Shown: positions 49,914-59,322, counted from the stretch's first letter. The stretch is 64,000 nucleotides of DNA from Anaeromassilibacillus senegalensis (GCF_021531715.1 NZ_JAFBIT010000002.1:186001-250000); one strand, 5' to 3'. The notes: a model not told the origin generated them from the sequence alone. Translations and numbers: made by a program.

Positions 49914-50471
49914 TTACTTATGCTGGGCGAGGTAAGCCGCGCGGCCTTCCTCATAGAGGTTGTTGCCCTCGCTGTCGATGATGACGACGAGCGGCATGTC
50001 CTCGACGTACAGCTTGCGGAGCGCCTCTGCGCCGAGATCCTCATACGCGATGAGCTCTGCGCTCTTGATGCACTTCGCGAGCAGCGCGCCTGCGCCGCCG
50101 ATGGCGCCGAAATAGACACCGCTGTACTTCTTCATGGCCTCAACGACCTCGGGCAGACGCGCGCCCTTGCCGATCATGCCTCTTGCGCCGACCGACATCA
50201 TGGTGGGAGCATATGCGTCCATACGGCCGCTCGTGGTGGGGCCTGCGGAGCCGATGACCTGACCCGGCTTTGCCGGTGTCGGGCCTACGTAGTAGATCGT
50301 CGCGTCCGTCGGATCAAACGGGATCTTCTCGCCGCGCGCGAGCGCTTCGCACATTCTCTTGTGACCGGCGTCACGGGAGGTGTAGATCGTACCGGTGAGG
50401 TAAACGGTGTCGCCCGCGTGGAGCGTCTTGGCAAGCTCTGCGGTTAAGGGCAGTGTAATGTGCTTTTCCAT
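49914..50471 (-). CDS. fumB: Fumarate hydratase class I, beta (C-terminal) subunit
   Basis: A 185-residue subunit of the two-part class I fumarase, also called Fe-S-containing hydro-lyase beta. Family blocks are AGDTVYLTGTIYTSRDAGHKR at the N-terminus, YYVGPTPAKPGQVIGSAGPTTSGRMD, and GKGARLPEVVEAMKKYSGVYF. With the alpha subunit it interconverts malate and fumarate. L-tartrate dehydratase beta is the close alternative, but adjacency to a fumarate reductase argues for fumarase. Last gene of the operon. Confidence 0.92.
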   Translation of the reverse strand: MEKHITLPLTAELAKTLHAGDTVYLTGTIYTSRDAGHKRMCEALARGEKIPFDPTDATIYYVGPTPAKPGQVIGSAGPTTSGRMDAYAPTMMSVGARGMIGKGARLPEVVEAMKKYSGVYFGAIGGAGALLAKCIKSAELIAYEDLGAEALRKLYVEDMPLVVIIDSEGNNLYEEGRAAYLAQHK

Positions 50472-50472
50472 T

Positions 50473-51315
50473 TTACAGCACCTCCGTCTTATGACGCGTT
50501 ACATGGCAGTTGATGTTGACGGCACACGGCATACCGGCGATGTGCGTCGGCATGGTCTCGATGTTGAGGCCGATCGCCGTCGTCTTGCCGCCGAAGCCCT
50601 GCGGGCCGATGCCGAGCTGGTTGACCTTTTCGAGCATCTCCTTCTCGAGATCCGCATAGAACGGATCGGGATTCGAGGAATCGAGCGGGCGCATGAGCGC
50701 CTTCTTCGCGAGCAGCGCCGCCTTATCGAAGGTGCCGCCGATGCCGACGCCGACGACCATCGGCGGGCACGGGTTCGGGCCGGCCGTCTCCACGACCTCA
50801 AGGATGAAGTCCTTGATGCCCTGCAGACCGGCGGACGGCTTGAACATGCGGATCTGACTCATATTCTCACTGCCGAAGCCCTTCGGGCCGACGGTGATCT
50901 TGACCTGCTCGCCCGGAACGATCTCGGTGTAGAGCATGGCCGGGGTGTTGTCGCCGGTGTTACCGCGGCGAACCGGGTCCTTCACGACGGACTTTCTCAG
51001 ATAGCCCTTGTCATAACCGCGGCGCACGCCTTCGTTGACGGCCTCCGTGAGGTCGCCGCCGACGAAATGCACGTCCTGACCGATCTCGAGGAATACGCAG
51101 GCCATGCCGGTATCCTGGCAGATCGGAACGCACTCGTTGTCCGCGATTTCAAAGTTTTCGATGATGTTGTCGAGAATGCCCTTGGCAATCTCGCCGTCCT
51201 CCGAGGCACGGCAGGTACGGATGGCGCACTTTACGTCCTCCGGCAGGTGCTCGTTCGCCGCGATGCACAGCTTCTCAACGATGTCTGTGATCTGGCTGAC
51301 TTCAATTTCACGCAT
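50473..51315 (-). CDS. fumA: Fumarate hydratase class I, alpha (N-terminal) subunit
   Basis: A 280-residue subunit. It contains the cluster-binding cysteines in VPICQDTGMACVFLE, GPNPCPPMVVGVG and AVNINCH, and the GIGGTFDKAALLAKKAL block. The [4Fe-4S] cluster is the catalytic Lewis acid, as in aconitase. Together with the beta subunit one base downstream it makes fumarate from malate, providing the electron acceptor for the reductase just upstream in the operon. RBS AGGAGG. Confidence 0.93.
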   Translation of the reverse strand: MREIEVSQITDIVEKLCIAANEHLPEDVKCAIRTCRASEDGEIAKGILDNIIENFEIADNECVPICQDTGMACVFLEIGQDVHFVGGDLTEAVNEGVRRGYDKGYLRKSVVKDPVRRGNTGDNTPAMLYTEIVPGEQVKITVGPKGFGSENMSQIRMFKPSAGLQGIKDFILEVVETAGPNPCPPMVVGVGIGGTFDKAALLAKKALMRPLDSSNPDPFYADLEKEMLEKVNQLGIGPQGFGGKTTAIGLNIETMPTHIAGMPCAVNINCHVTRHKTEVL

Positions 51316-51331
51316 CGATTTTGCCTCCTAT

Positions 51332-52933
51332 TTATCTCTCATGGCGAGCGTATTTGGGCAGGAGCAGCGGGGAAACATCCTCAGACTCGAGGCCCGCGTT
51401 CTTCAGCTCTTCCGCGTACTGCTCGATGTGCTCGAGCGTCATGGTGCCGAGCTCCACGTCCTTCGCGCGCGCAGCAGCAGCCTTGCCGGCGTTGCGGCCG
51501 AAGACGATGATGTCGAGCAGGGAGTTGCCCATCAGGCGGTTGCGACCGTGGATGCCGCCGACTGCCTCGCCCGCGACGAGCAGGTTGCTGATCGCCTTGG
51601 TGAAGCCGTCGCCGCCGATTTCGAGACCGCCGTTCTGATAGTGGAGCGTCGGGTAAACGAGGATCGGCTGCTTTCTCATATCGATGTCATAGTTCATGTA
51701 CATGCGCAGCATAGCCGGGATGCGCTTCTCAATGGTGCCCTCGCCGCCGATCAACTCGATCATCGGCGTATCGAGCCACACACCGCTGCCCAGCGGCGTT
51801 GTGACGCCCTTATGCCGGTCGGTGCACTCGCGGATGATGGAAGCCGCCGCGACGTCACGCGTCTCGAGCGGATGCATGAACGCTTCGCCGTCCACGTTGA
51901 CGAGCATCGCGCCGAGGGAGCGAACCTTCTCGGTGACGAGCGCGCCGAAGATCTGGGACGGATATGCAACGCCTGTCGGATGGTACTGAATCGTATCCTG
52001 ATACAGGAGCGGAGCGCCTGCGCGGTAGCCGAGGATCAGGCCGTCCGCCGTTGCGCCGTAATGGTTGGAGGTCGGGAAGTTCTGGTAGTGGAGACGTCCT
52101 GCGCCGCCTGTCGCTATGATAACCGTCTTTGCGCGCGCCACGAGGTATTCGTCGGTTTCCATATTGAGGAGCACCGCACCGGCGACCTGACCCTTTTCGT
52201 CCTTAATCAGCTCCACTGCGGAGGTGAATTCGACGACCGGGATGCCGCGGTTGATGACCTCGTCGCGGAGCGTACGCATGATCTCTGCGCCGGAGTAGTC
52301 CTTGCAGGCGTGCATTCTCTTTCTGGAGGTGCCGCCGCCGTGGGTGGTGATCATGTTGCCCTCTGCGTCCTTATCGAACATGACGCCGAGCTCGTTCAGC
52401 CACTTGATCGCATCCGGCGCTTCCATGACGAGACGGCGGAGCAGCTCCGGACGGGCAGCGAAGTGACCGCCGCCGAACGCATCGAGGTAATGCTGAACCG
52501 GGGAGTCGTTTGGCTTATCGGCAGCCTGAATGCCACCCTCCGCCATCATCGTGTTCGCGTCGCCAATGCGCAGCTTTGTGACGATCATGACGTTCGCGCC
52601 GGCGTTGTCCGCCTCGATGGCTGCGGAAGCGCCCGCGCCGCCGCCGCCGATGACGAGCACGTCAACGTCGTAATCGATCTTATTGAGATCGACCGGATGG
52701 TTCAGCAGACGGCTGTTGGAATGGAGCAGATGGCCGAGCTCCTTCGGAACCTTCTGGCCCTTGTTCGGCCCGATCTTGATCGTATCGAAGCCGTCTTCTC
52801 TGTAATCAGGATGGTACGCCTTCAGAAGGGCGTCCTTTTCTTCTGCTGTCATGCGTCTGGGCTCCATACCCATACGCTCCTGTCTGGTTGCCTCCACCTT
52901 TGCGACAGAGGCAAGCATTTCCGGTGTAAACAC
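51332..52933 (-). CDS. frdA: Fumarate reductase flavoprotein subunit (TfrA/FrdA-like, soluble)
   Basis: A 533-residue flavoprotein of the FrdA/SdhA/TfrA family. The FAD-binding start is VLVIGGGGAGASAAIEADNAG. In the usual place of the FAD-linking histidine the sequence reads IGDANTMMAEGGI, so the flavin is expected to be non-covalent, as in TfrA and L-aspartate oxidase. Active-site blocks include QYHPTGV, the arginine of ETRDVAAASI, PTLHYQNGGLEI and NRLMGNSLLD. It reduces fumarate to succinate. GTG start with GGAGGG. Neither this operon nor the window has genes for membrane anchor subunits, so quinol cannot be the donor here. The donor is most likely FrdB and the Hdr-Flx complex. Confidence 0.93.
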   Translation of the reverse strand: MFTPEMLASVAKVEATRQERMGMEPRRMTAEEKDALLKAYHPDYREDGFDTIKIGPNKGQKVPKELGHLLHSNSRLLNHPVDLNKIDYDVDVLVIGGGGAGASAAIEADNAGANVMIVTKLRIGDANTMMAEGGIQAADKPNDSPVQHYLDAFGGGHFAARPELLRRLVMEAPDAIKWLNELGVMFDKDAEGNMITTHGGGTSRKRMHACKDYSGAEIMRTLRDEVINRGIPVVEFTSAVELIKDEKGQVAGAVLLNMETDEYLVARAKTVIIATGGAGRLHYQNFPTSNHYGATADGLILGYRAGAPLLYQDTIQYHPTGVAYPSQIFGALVTEKVRSLGAMLVNVDGEAFMHPLETRDVAAASIIRECTDRHKGVTTPLGSGVWLDTPMIELIGGEGTIEKRIPAMLRMYMNYDIDMRKQPILVYPTLHYQNGGLEIGGDGFTKAISNLLVAGEAVGGIHGRNRLMGNSLLDIIVFGRNAGKAAAARAKDVELGTMTLEHIEQYAEELKNAGLESEDVSPLLLPKYARHER

Positions 52934-52946
52934 GGCTTACCCTCCT

Positions 52947-53621
52947 TTATTTCTCAATCTCTCTGGTGTTGTAGAGTTCCTGCATTTCGGTGATCGGCTT
53001 CTGCATGATCTGCTCGATCAGCTCGTCGTACGCGCCCGCGTTGATCTCCTCGACGCGCTTCTTGAGGTGCTCGGTCTCCGGCGCGAGGTACTTGCCGGTG
53101 AGACGTCTTGCGAGCAGGCCGACCATCGGATGCGAGATGCCCGCCGGGCAGCGGACGGAGCAGCAGCCGCAGCTCACGCAGTCGAAGGATTCCTCCGCGC
53201 ACTTCTCGAGCTCGCCGCGCTGTGCATACGCAATGTACTGCATGACGTTCAGGTTCTGCGTGCAGGCCTTTGTGCAGGCGTTGCAGCCGATGCAGCTGTA
53301 AATCTCCGGATAAAGCTCCATCATGATCTGCTGGTTCGGCTTGATCTCCTCGATGTTGTAGGTGCGCTTATCCGTCGGGAAGAAGGGGATGCTCGCAACG
53401 TACATGCCCTCCTGTACCTGTGTCTGGCAGGCCAGGCAGGTCTTGAGTTCGTTATCGCCCTTGATGCGGTAGATGGTCGCGCACGCGCCGCAGAAACCGT
53501 GGCGGCAGCCGCAGCCTCTCTTGAGCGTATAACCGGCATATTCCATGGCGGTCATAATCGTGAGATCTGCGGGGACGCTGTACTTCTTACCGAAAAAATA
53601 TACATTTACCATGTTTTCCAT
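52947..53621 (-). CDS. frdB: Fumarate reductase iron-sulfur subunit (TfrB-N/FrdB-like)
   Basis: A 224-residue Fe-S protein. A plant-type [2Fe-2S] site is seen as CGCRHGFCGAC with a later CLAC, then two cluster motifs of [4Fe-4S] type, CIGCNACTKAC and CVSCGCCSVRCP. This is the electron wire to FrdA. In methanogen thiol:fumarate reductase, TfrB has an extra C-terminal HdrB-like CCG domain; here that domain is absent, and a separate HdrB is encoded at the start of the operon, as if TfrB had been split. It lies 13 bases before frdA. Confidence 0.9.
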   Translation of the reverse strand: MENMVNVYFFGKKYSVPADLTIMTAMEYAGYTLKRGCGCRHGFCGACATIYRIKGDNELKTCLACQTQVQEGMYVASIPFFPTDKRTYNIEEIKPNQQIMMELYPEIYSCIGCNACTKACTQNLNVMQYIAYAQRGELEKCAEESFDCVSCGCCSVRCPAGISHPMVGLLARRLTGKYLAPETEHLKKRVEEINAGAYDELIEQIMQKPITEMQELYNTREIEK

Positions 53622-53639
53622 GTAAAGCCAACCCCTTTC

Positions 53640-54500
53640 TTAATATTCGTTCGGCAGCTCGTCAATTTCGTCGCAGCGGAACACCGGACCGTCCTTGCAG
53701 ACGTATTTGGAGCCGATGTTGCAGCGGCCGCACTTGCCGATGCCGCACTTCATGCGCAGCTCAAGCGTGGTGTAGACCTGCTCCTTCGAGAAGCCCATCT
53801 CAATGAGGCCCTGCAGGCAGAACTTGATCATGATCGGAGGTCCGCACAGCAGCGCCGTCTTGTTTGTATCGAAGCCGAGCTCCTTGAGGTACGCGGGAAC
53901 GAAGCCGACATGGCCGTCCCAGCCCTCCTGCGGGCGGTCGATCGTGAGATGCACCTGAACGCCCTCGGTCTTCATCCAGACTTCCTGGATCTCCTTGAGC
54001 TGTACAAGGTCGTCCTTCGAGCGGGAGCCGTATACGATGTCGATGGTGCCGTAATCGCTGCGGTTATCGAGCACGTAGTTGATGACCGAGCGCAGCGGGG
54101 CGAGACCGATACCGCCGGCGATGAAGAGCAGGTTCTTGCCCTTGAGCTCCGTCTCGACCGGGAAGTGGTTGCCGTACGGGCCGCGGACGGTGATCTCGTC
54201 GCCGACCTCGAGGCTGTGCAGATAATCGGTCAGCATGCCGCACTTCTTGATGCTGAACTCCTGATATTCCTTGTTCGTCGGCGAAGAGGTGATGGAGAAC
54301 ATACCCTCGCTGATGCCCGGTGCGCAGAGCATCGCGCACTGGCCGGGCATGTGCTCGAAGAGCTTGCCGCCCTCGGGCGCATTCACGCGGAACGTCTTGA
54401 CGTCCGGCGTTTCCTCGCGGATGTCGGTGATCACGCCGACCTGCGGGATGAGGACGTCCTTCACATAGTTGTCGTGGCAATGGCACGTACATTCACTCAT
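53640..54500 (-). CDS. flxA: FlxA-like NAD(P)H-oxidising flavin subunit
   Basis: A 286-residue protein of the ferredoxin-NADP reductase fold, as in FlxA/HydG/AsrB. The FAD motif is MFSITSSPTN, the nucleotide-binding motif AGGIGLAPLRSVI, and the C-terminal [2Fe-2S] site CGIGKCGRCNIG plus a later cysteine, as in the PyrK type. A Cys/His-rich start, CTCHCH, is unusual. It should oxidise NADH (or NADPH) and pass electrons into FlxBCD-HdrA. Start overlaps the flxB stop by four bases. Confidence 0.9.
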   Translation of the reverse strand: MSECTCHCHDNYVKDVLIPQVGVITDIREETPDVKTFRVNAPEGGKLFEHMPGQCAMLCAPGISEGMFSITSSPTNKEYQEFSIKKCGMLTDYLHSLEVGDEITVRGPYGNHFPVETELKGKNLLFIAGGIGLAPLRSVINYVLDNRSDYGTIDIVYGSRSKDDLVQLKEIQEVWMKTEGVQVHLTIDRPQEGWDGHVGFVPAYLKELGFDTNKTALLCGPPIMIKFCLQGLIEMGFSKEQVYTTLELRMKCGIGKCGRCNIGSKYVCKDGPVFRCDEIDELPNEY

Positions 54501-55537
54501 TGATCGACTGCCTCCTTTTCAAAGGCTTTGATGACCTTTACAATATTCAGCGACGACGGGCACTTGTCCACGCAGCGGCCGCAGCCGACGCAGGAATACA
54601 TGCCGTCATTGTTTGCCGGGAAGTAGACGAGCTTGTGCATGAAGCGCTGACGGAAGCGCTGCATCTGGCTCGTTCTGTTGTTGCCGTGCGCCATCATCGT
54701 GAAGTCCGAATACATGCAGGAGTCCCAGCAGCGGTAGCGCTGGACGCCGTGGCCGGTATCGTAATCCTTGATGTCGTAGCACTGGCAGGTCGGGCACACA
54801 AAGGTGCAGGTGCCACACGCGAGGCACGGCTTAAAGAGCTTCTCCCAAACCGGGGAGTTGAACTTCGCGTCGGTCGCGTTGCCGTCCCAGCCCTCGAGCG
54901 AGAGGTTCGTGTACGGCAGCTTTTCGACGATCGCGCGGATGTTGTCCTGCTCGTCGGAAACAGCCTTTTCATCGGCTTCATCCGCCGCTTCGAGCACACC
55001 GGAGACCGACTCGGTGAGGGCCTTGCCCTTTTCCGTGACCGGCTTCCAGTACAGCATCTCGCCGACCGCCCACATCACGACGTCCGCATCCGGCTCGGCG
55101 CAGTCCACGCCGAAGACCTTGCAGAAGCAGGTTTCCTCCGGCTCGTGGCAAGCCAGCGCCACGATGGTGCCGTGCTCGCGTCTCGCCGCATAGAACGTAT
55201 CGATCGGCTCGGCGAGAAACACCTTATCGAGCACCTTGATGCCCTGGATGTCGCACGCCTTCATGCCGAACGCGACGAAGCGCTGCTCGCGGAGCGCCTC
55301 CGGCTGGATGGAGAGCTTTTTGTTTTCCTTTTTGACGGTATAGAGTGTCTCACTCTGCGGGAAGAACATGTCCTTCGGAGATTTGACCGTCTTGAGTGTA
55401 TCGAGATCCGCCTCGGTGCCCTCGGTCCAGACCGCGAAATTCGTCTGGCCGCTGATGTTCACCGGCAGGTAAAGCTCCTGCTCCGCTGCGATCGCGCGCA
55501 GCAGCTCGGGCAGATTACGCTTTGCAATCTTGAACAT
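54497..55537 (-). CDS. flxB: FlxB-like iron-sulfur subunit
   Basis: A 346-residue protein with an N-terminal coenzyme-F420-hydrogenase-beta/HycB-like region and C-terminal 4Fe-4S dicluster domain. Cluster motifs are CLACGTCTFVCPTC and CVGCGRCVDKCP. A WDSCMYSDF segment lies between them, typical of the FlxB/AsrA family. By analogy with the Desulfovibrio FlxABCD system it takes electrons from FlxA. Ribosome site GGAAGGAG; it begins four bases after flxC. Confidence 0.88.
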   Translation of the reverse strand: MFKIAKRNLPELLRAIAAEQELYLPVNISGQTNFAVWTEGTEADLDTLKTVKSPKDMFFPQSETLYTVKKENKKLSIQPEALREQRFVAFGMKACDIQGIKVLDKVFLAEPIDTFYAARREHGTIVALACHEPEETCFCKVFGVDCAEPDADVVMWAVGEMLYWKPVTEKGKALTESVSGVLEAADEADEKAVSDEQDNIRAIVEKLPYTNLSLEGWDGNATDAKFNSPVWEKLFKPCLACGTCTFVCPTCQCYDIKDYDTGHGVQRYRCWDSCMYSDFTMMAHGNNRTSQMQRFRQRFMHKLVYFPANNDGMYSCVGCGRCVDKCPSSLNIVKVIKAFEKEAVDQ

Positions 55538-55540
55538 GGC

Positions 55541-56518
55541 TTATCTCCTTCCCCCGGTGACACCCGGCTCGACGTCGCCGAACGTGAAGCTCGTCAGCGG
55601 GCCCTTGGACTCCGCATCGGCGCCGGCCTGATAATCGCCGTAAAATTCGTCTATATCCTTGATAAACTTGCGGTTGAACAGATGGAGCGGAATGCCCTGC
55701 GGACATACGCGGCTGCATTCGCCGCAGTCTGTGCAACGGCCCGCAACGTGGAACGCGCGGATGATGTGGAACATCTTCTCCTCGAAGGAATCCGCATTTG
55801 CCTTCTGCGCGCTGTCGAACTTTGTGCTGTCGAACACGCACTTGCGGCACGAGCACGCCGGGCAGACATTGCGGCAGGCGTTGCAGCGGATGCACTTACT
55901 GAGTTCCTTCTGGAAGTATGCGAACTTCTCCTCCGGCTTCATCGCTTCGATCTTCTCGACCTCCGCGAAACGGTCGGCGTCCTTTGTGTCCTTGCTCTCG
56001 CCGATCTCCTCGTCGAAGATCATGTGCTCCTTGCCCTTGCAGACGTGGCAGCGCTCGAGCATAGCGTCCTTGTACGCGACGGTCTTATCGCCGTACAGCG
56101 TGTTGACGGTCAGCGTCTCGGCGTCGCCCTCAATCTCTGCGCCGGAAATCGAAAGGATGCCCTTGATGCCCTGCGCCTTGATCTTCTCGACATCCAGCTT
56201 GCCTTTGCAGCCGACGCCGATGATGTATGCCTTCTCGCGGTCGACGCGGTTTTCCTTGATGAGCTGATTGAAGCTGTATGTATCGCACGGCTTCAGGAAA
56301 ACGAGCGTTTTGCCCTCGAGCTTCGAGCCTTCGATCATATACTTGCTGAGGTTTGCACCGCAGAATCCGTCGTACACGAAATTCTTCTCGAGATCCTCCG
56401 CCGTCTCAAAATAGGAGGGCTCCGGATTATACGGCAGGTCGCCGATTCTCCAGCCGAGGACCCGGGCGACGGTGCCGTCCGCCAGCAGTTCTTTTGCACG
56501 GTTGATTATTTCCTGCAT
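55541..56518 (-). CDS. flxC: FlxC-like iron-sulfur subunit
   Basis: A 325-residue protein similar in design to FlxB: a coenzyme-F420-hydrogenase-beta-like N-terminal domain (LVFLKPCDTYSFNQLIKENRV is the recognisable block), then CIRCNACRNVCPACSC and CTDCGECSRVCPQG cluster motifs. It should relay electrons between FlxB and FlxD/HdrA. The start overlaps the end of flxD by 13 bases, showing tight translational coupling. Confidence 0.88.
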   Translation of the reverse strand: MQEIINRAKELLADGTVARVLGWRIGDLPYNPEPSYFETAEDLEKNFVYDGFCGANLSKYMIEGSKLEGKTLVFLKPCDTYSFNQLIKENRVDREKAYIIGVGCKGKLDVEKIKAQGIKGILSISGAEIEGDAETLTVNTLYGDKTVAYKDAMLERCHVCKGKEHMIFDEEIGESKDTKDADRFAEVEKIEAMKPEEKFAYFQKELSKCIRCNACRNVCPACSCRKCVFDSTKFDSAQKANADSFEEKMFHIIRAFHVAGRCTDCGECSRVCPQGIPLHLFNRKFIKDIDEFYGDYQAGADAESKGPLTSFTFGDVEPGVTGGRR

Positions 56519-56949
56519 CTCAAATCCTCCAGTCTGACATTCTTGCCGAGCGAGGTGATCTTCGCCACGAACTCGTTCATGGTCTGGGAGAACTTCACGC
56601 CCTCAGCCGCGGAGACCCACTCGACGCGGGTGCGTCCGTGCTCCACGCCGATGTAGTCGAGCATGGAGAACAGCAGCGCCATTCTTCTTCTGGCGTAATA
56701 GTTGCCGGTGCTGTAATGGCAGTCGCCCGGGTGGCAGCCGCACATAATGACGCCGTCCGCGCCCTTTTCAAAGGCGCGCAGAATGAACATCGGGTTCACA
56801 CGGCAGGAGCACGGCACGCGGATGATCTTGACGTCCGCCGGATAGGTCAGACGGCTGCTGCCCGCGAGATCCGCGCCGGCGTAGCTGCACCAGTTGCAGC
56901 AGAACGCCACGATCTTGGGTCTGAACTCTTCGTTTGCAGTTATCGACAT
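56506..56949 (-). CDS. flxD: FlxD/MvhD-like [2Fe-2S] subunit
   Basis: A 147-residue MvhD-family protein. Its cysteine pattern, FCCNWCSYAGAD, PCSCRVNP and CGCHPGDCHY, is the MvhD signature. In methanogens MvhD links the hydrogenase to HdrA; in FlxABCD systems FlxD makes the same link for the NADH-oxidising module. The ATG at 56949 follows GGAGGTGG; it overlaps the hdrA stop by ten bases. The upstream reading of this frame is antisense-like and was rejected. Confidence 0.92.
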   Translation of the reverse strand: MSITANEEFRPKIVAFCCNWCSYAGADLAGSSRLTYPADVKIIRVPCSCRVNPMFILRAFEKGADGVIMCGCHPGDCHYSTGNYYARRRMALLFSMLDYIGVEHGRTRVEWVSAAEGVKFSQTMNEFVAKITSLGKNVRLEDLRCRK

Positions 56950-58928
56950 ATTGCATCCACCTCCGCAAGAATCTGTCTGTTCGAGAAGCCCTGCAGATCC
57001 ATCGCGCCGGACGGGCAGGTGACGGTGCAGGCGCCGCAGCCCTGGCACAGCGCGTTGTTGACGACCGCTACGCGGCGCTCCTCACGGATGCCGTGGTCGT
57101 TGATGAGCTTCGTCTCATAGCTGATTGCGCCGTAGGGGCACACATTCGCGCACTGCGAGCAGCCATTGCAGAGGAGCTCGTCGGACTTCGCCGTGCACGG
57201 GTTCGTCATCAGCTTGTCCTTGGCGAGCAGGCCGATGGCCTTGACCGCCGCGGCGCCGGCCTGCGCGACCGTCTCCGGGATGTCCTTCGGACCCTGGCAC
57301 ACGCCGGAAAGGAACACGCCGGCTGTCGGGGACTCGACCGGGCGGAGCTTCGCATGCGCCTCGGTGAGGAAGTTATTCGTATCGATGCTGGCTGTGAGCA
57401 TCGTTGCAATCTTTCTGACGGAGGGATCCGGCTCAATCGCCGTCGCGAGGACGACCATGTCCGCCTCCATGAGGATCTGCTTGTTGTCGATCAGATCGAC
57501 GCCCTGCACGAGGAGCTGGCCGTTCGGCTGCGGGGCAACCTTGCCGACCTGGCCCTTGATGTAGTTGACGCCGTAATCCTCGACCGCGCGGCGGTAGAAC
57601 TCATCGAAGTTCTTGCCCGGCGTACGGACGTCGATGTAGAAGACCGTCACGTTGACATCCGGGTACTTGTCGCGGATGAGCATCGCGTGCTTCGCGGTGT
57701 ACATGCAGCAGATCTTCGAGCAGTAGCTCTTGCCGCGGTTATCGGAGCAGCGGCTGCCGACGCACTGGATGAACACCATGTTCTTCGGCGGCTTGCCGTC
57801 GGAGAGGCGCTCGAGGTGACCCTTCGTGGGGCCTGCGGCGTTCATGATGCGCTCGAGCTCGAGGGACGTGATGACGTCCTTGCTCTGGCTGTACGCGTAC
57901 TCGTCGTACTTGTCGAGCTTAATGGTATCGAAGCCGGTCGCGACGACGATCGCGCCGTACTTCTCGGTGATGATCTCATCCTTCTGCGTGTAATCGATCG
58001 CACCCGCCTGGCAGACCTTCTCGCAAAGGCCGCACTTGCCGGTCTTGAACTTGATGCAGTGCTCGCGGTCGATGACCGGAACGTTCGGGATCGCCTGTGC
58101 GAACGGCGTGTAGATCGCGCTGCGGTTGTTGAGGCCGCGGTTGAATTCGCTCGGCGCCTTCTTCGAGGGGCACTTCTCCTGACATACGCCGCAGCCGGTG
58201 CACTTCGTCATATCGACGCTTCTCGCCTTCTTGCGGATATCGACGGTGAAATCGCCCACGAAGCCGGTGACCTTCTCGACCTCGCTGTATGTGTAAATGT
58301 TGATCTTCTCGTGTGCGGAAGCCTCCACCATCTTCGGTGTGAGGATACACGCGGAGCAGTCCAGCGTCGGGAACGTCTTATCGAGCTGGGACATTCTGCC
58401 GCCGATGCTCGGCGTCTTCTCGACGATATCGACCTCATAGCCCGCGTCGGCAATATCGAGCGCGGTCTGGATGCCGGCGATACCGCCGCCGATGACGAGC
58501 GCACGCTTTGTGACACGGCTCTCGCCCGCCTTGAGCGGCGCGTTGAGGTTGACCTTTGCGATCGCCGCTCTCGCGAGGATCACGGCCTTCTCGGTCGCCT
58601 CTTCAATATTCTTATGGATCCACGAGCAATGCTCGCGGATGTTCGCGATCTCGACCATGTACGGGTTGAGACCGGCCTTCTCGGCGGCCTTGCGGAAGGT
58701 CGCCTCGTGCATACGCGGGGAGCAGGAGCACACGACGACACCCGTCAGGTGCTTTTCATGGATCGCCGCAGCGATCTTCGCCTGTCCGACCTCGGAGCAC
58801 ATGTACTGGTAATCCTCTGCGTGCACGACGCCCGGCTCCAGACGTGCCATTTCCACAACTTTCTTGACATCGACTGTGGCTGCGATATTGCTGCCGCAAT
58901 GGCAGACAAAAACTCCTATTCTTTGCAC
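56940..58928 (-). CDS. hdrA: Heterodisulfide reductase subunit A (electron-bifurcating flavoprotein)
   Basis: A 662-residue HdrA. It starts RIGVFVCHCGSNIA, carries the FAD motif VIGGGIAGIQTALDIA near residue 150, and has cluster motifs CTGCGVCQEKCP, CGLCEKVC, CNGCSQCANVCP and CQGCGACTVTCP. In Hdr complexes the FAD of HdrA splits electron pairs, one to HdrB and one to ferredoxin. The GTG start follows AGGAGGTG. It sits between flxD and hdrC, the order used in known flx-hdr gene sets. Confidence 0.95.
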   Translation of the reverse strand: MQRIGVFVCHCGSNIAATVDVKKVVEMARLEPGVVHAEDYQYMCSEVGQAKIAAAIHEKHLTGVVVCSCSPRMHEATFRKAAEKAGLNPYMVEIANIREHCSWIHKNIEEATEKAVILARAAIAKVNLNAPLKAGESRVTKRALVIGGGIAGIQTALDIADAGYEVDIVEKTPSIGGRMSQLDKTFPTLDCSACILTPKMVEASAHEKINIYTYSEVEKVTGFVGDFTVDIRKKARSVDMTKCTGCGVCQEKCPSKKAPSEFNRGLNNRSAIYTPFAQAIPNVPVIDREHCIKFKTGKCGLCEKVCQAGAIDYTQKDEIITEKYGAIVVATGFDTIKLDKYDEYAYSQSKDVITSLELERIMNAAGPTKGHLERLSDGKPPKNMVFIQCVGSRCSDNRGKSYCSKICCMYTAKHAMLIRDKYPDVNVTVFYIDVRTPGKNFDEFYRRAVEDYGVNYIKGQVGKVAPQPNGQLLVQGVDLIDNKQILMEADMVVLATAIEPDPSVRKIATMLTASIDTNNFLTEAHAKLRPVESPTAGVFLSGVCQGPKDIPETVAQAGAAAVKAIGLLAKDKLMTNPCTAKSDELLCNGCSQCANVCPYGAISYETKLINDHGIREERRVAVVNNALCQGCGACTVTCPSGAMDLQGFSNRQILAEVDAICR

Positions 58929-58932
58929 GCTA

Positions 58933-59322
58933 TCACCTCCTGTATCTTCTGAACGCGCTGACTAAAAGCTGCTGCGGGAGCTCCGGATCCAGAAGCTCCG
59001 GAACCTCGTCCGGCGAGAGATATGTCTCGCCGCGCTGGCGCACCACGAGCTGGCGGGCCGCGTCGATCAGCTTGCCCGGCTTGACGTCTCTCGGGCAGCG
59101 CTCCACGCAGGCAAAGCAGGAGAGGCACTTCCAGAGCGACTCGGACTTCACGAGCGACTCGATATCCTCATGCAGCACATACGATACGAACTGGTGCGGC
59201 TTGATATCCATTTCGTTGAACGACGGGCAGGAAGCGGAGCACTTGCCGCACTTCATGCACTTATACGGATTGACACCGCTGATCTCGCGGATCATCTCCG
59301 CCTGTTTCTTTTCGCTCTTCAC
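58933..59322 (-). CDS. hdrC: Heterodisulfide reductase subunit C
   Basis: A 129-residue Fe-S protein, shorter than methanogen HdrC but typical of bacterial HdrC. Two [4Fe-4S] motifs, CMKCGKCSASCP and CLSCFACVERCP, wire HdrA to HdrB. Its start overlaps the hdrB stop by four bases and hdrA follows after four bases. Confidence 0.93.
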   Translation of the reverse strand: MKSEKKQAEMIREISGVNPYKCMKCGKCSASCPSFNEMDIKPHQFVSYVLHEDIESLVKSESLWKCLSCFACVERCPRDVKPGKLIDAARQLVVRQRGETYLSPDEVPELLDPELPQQLLVSAFRRYRR

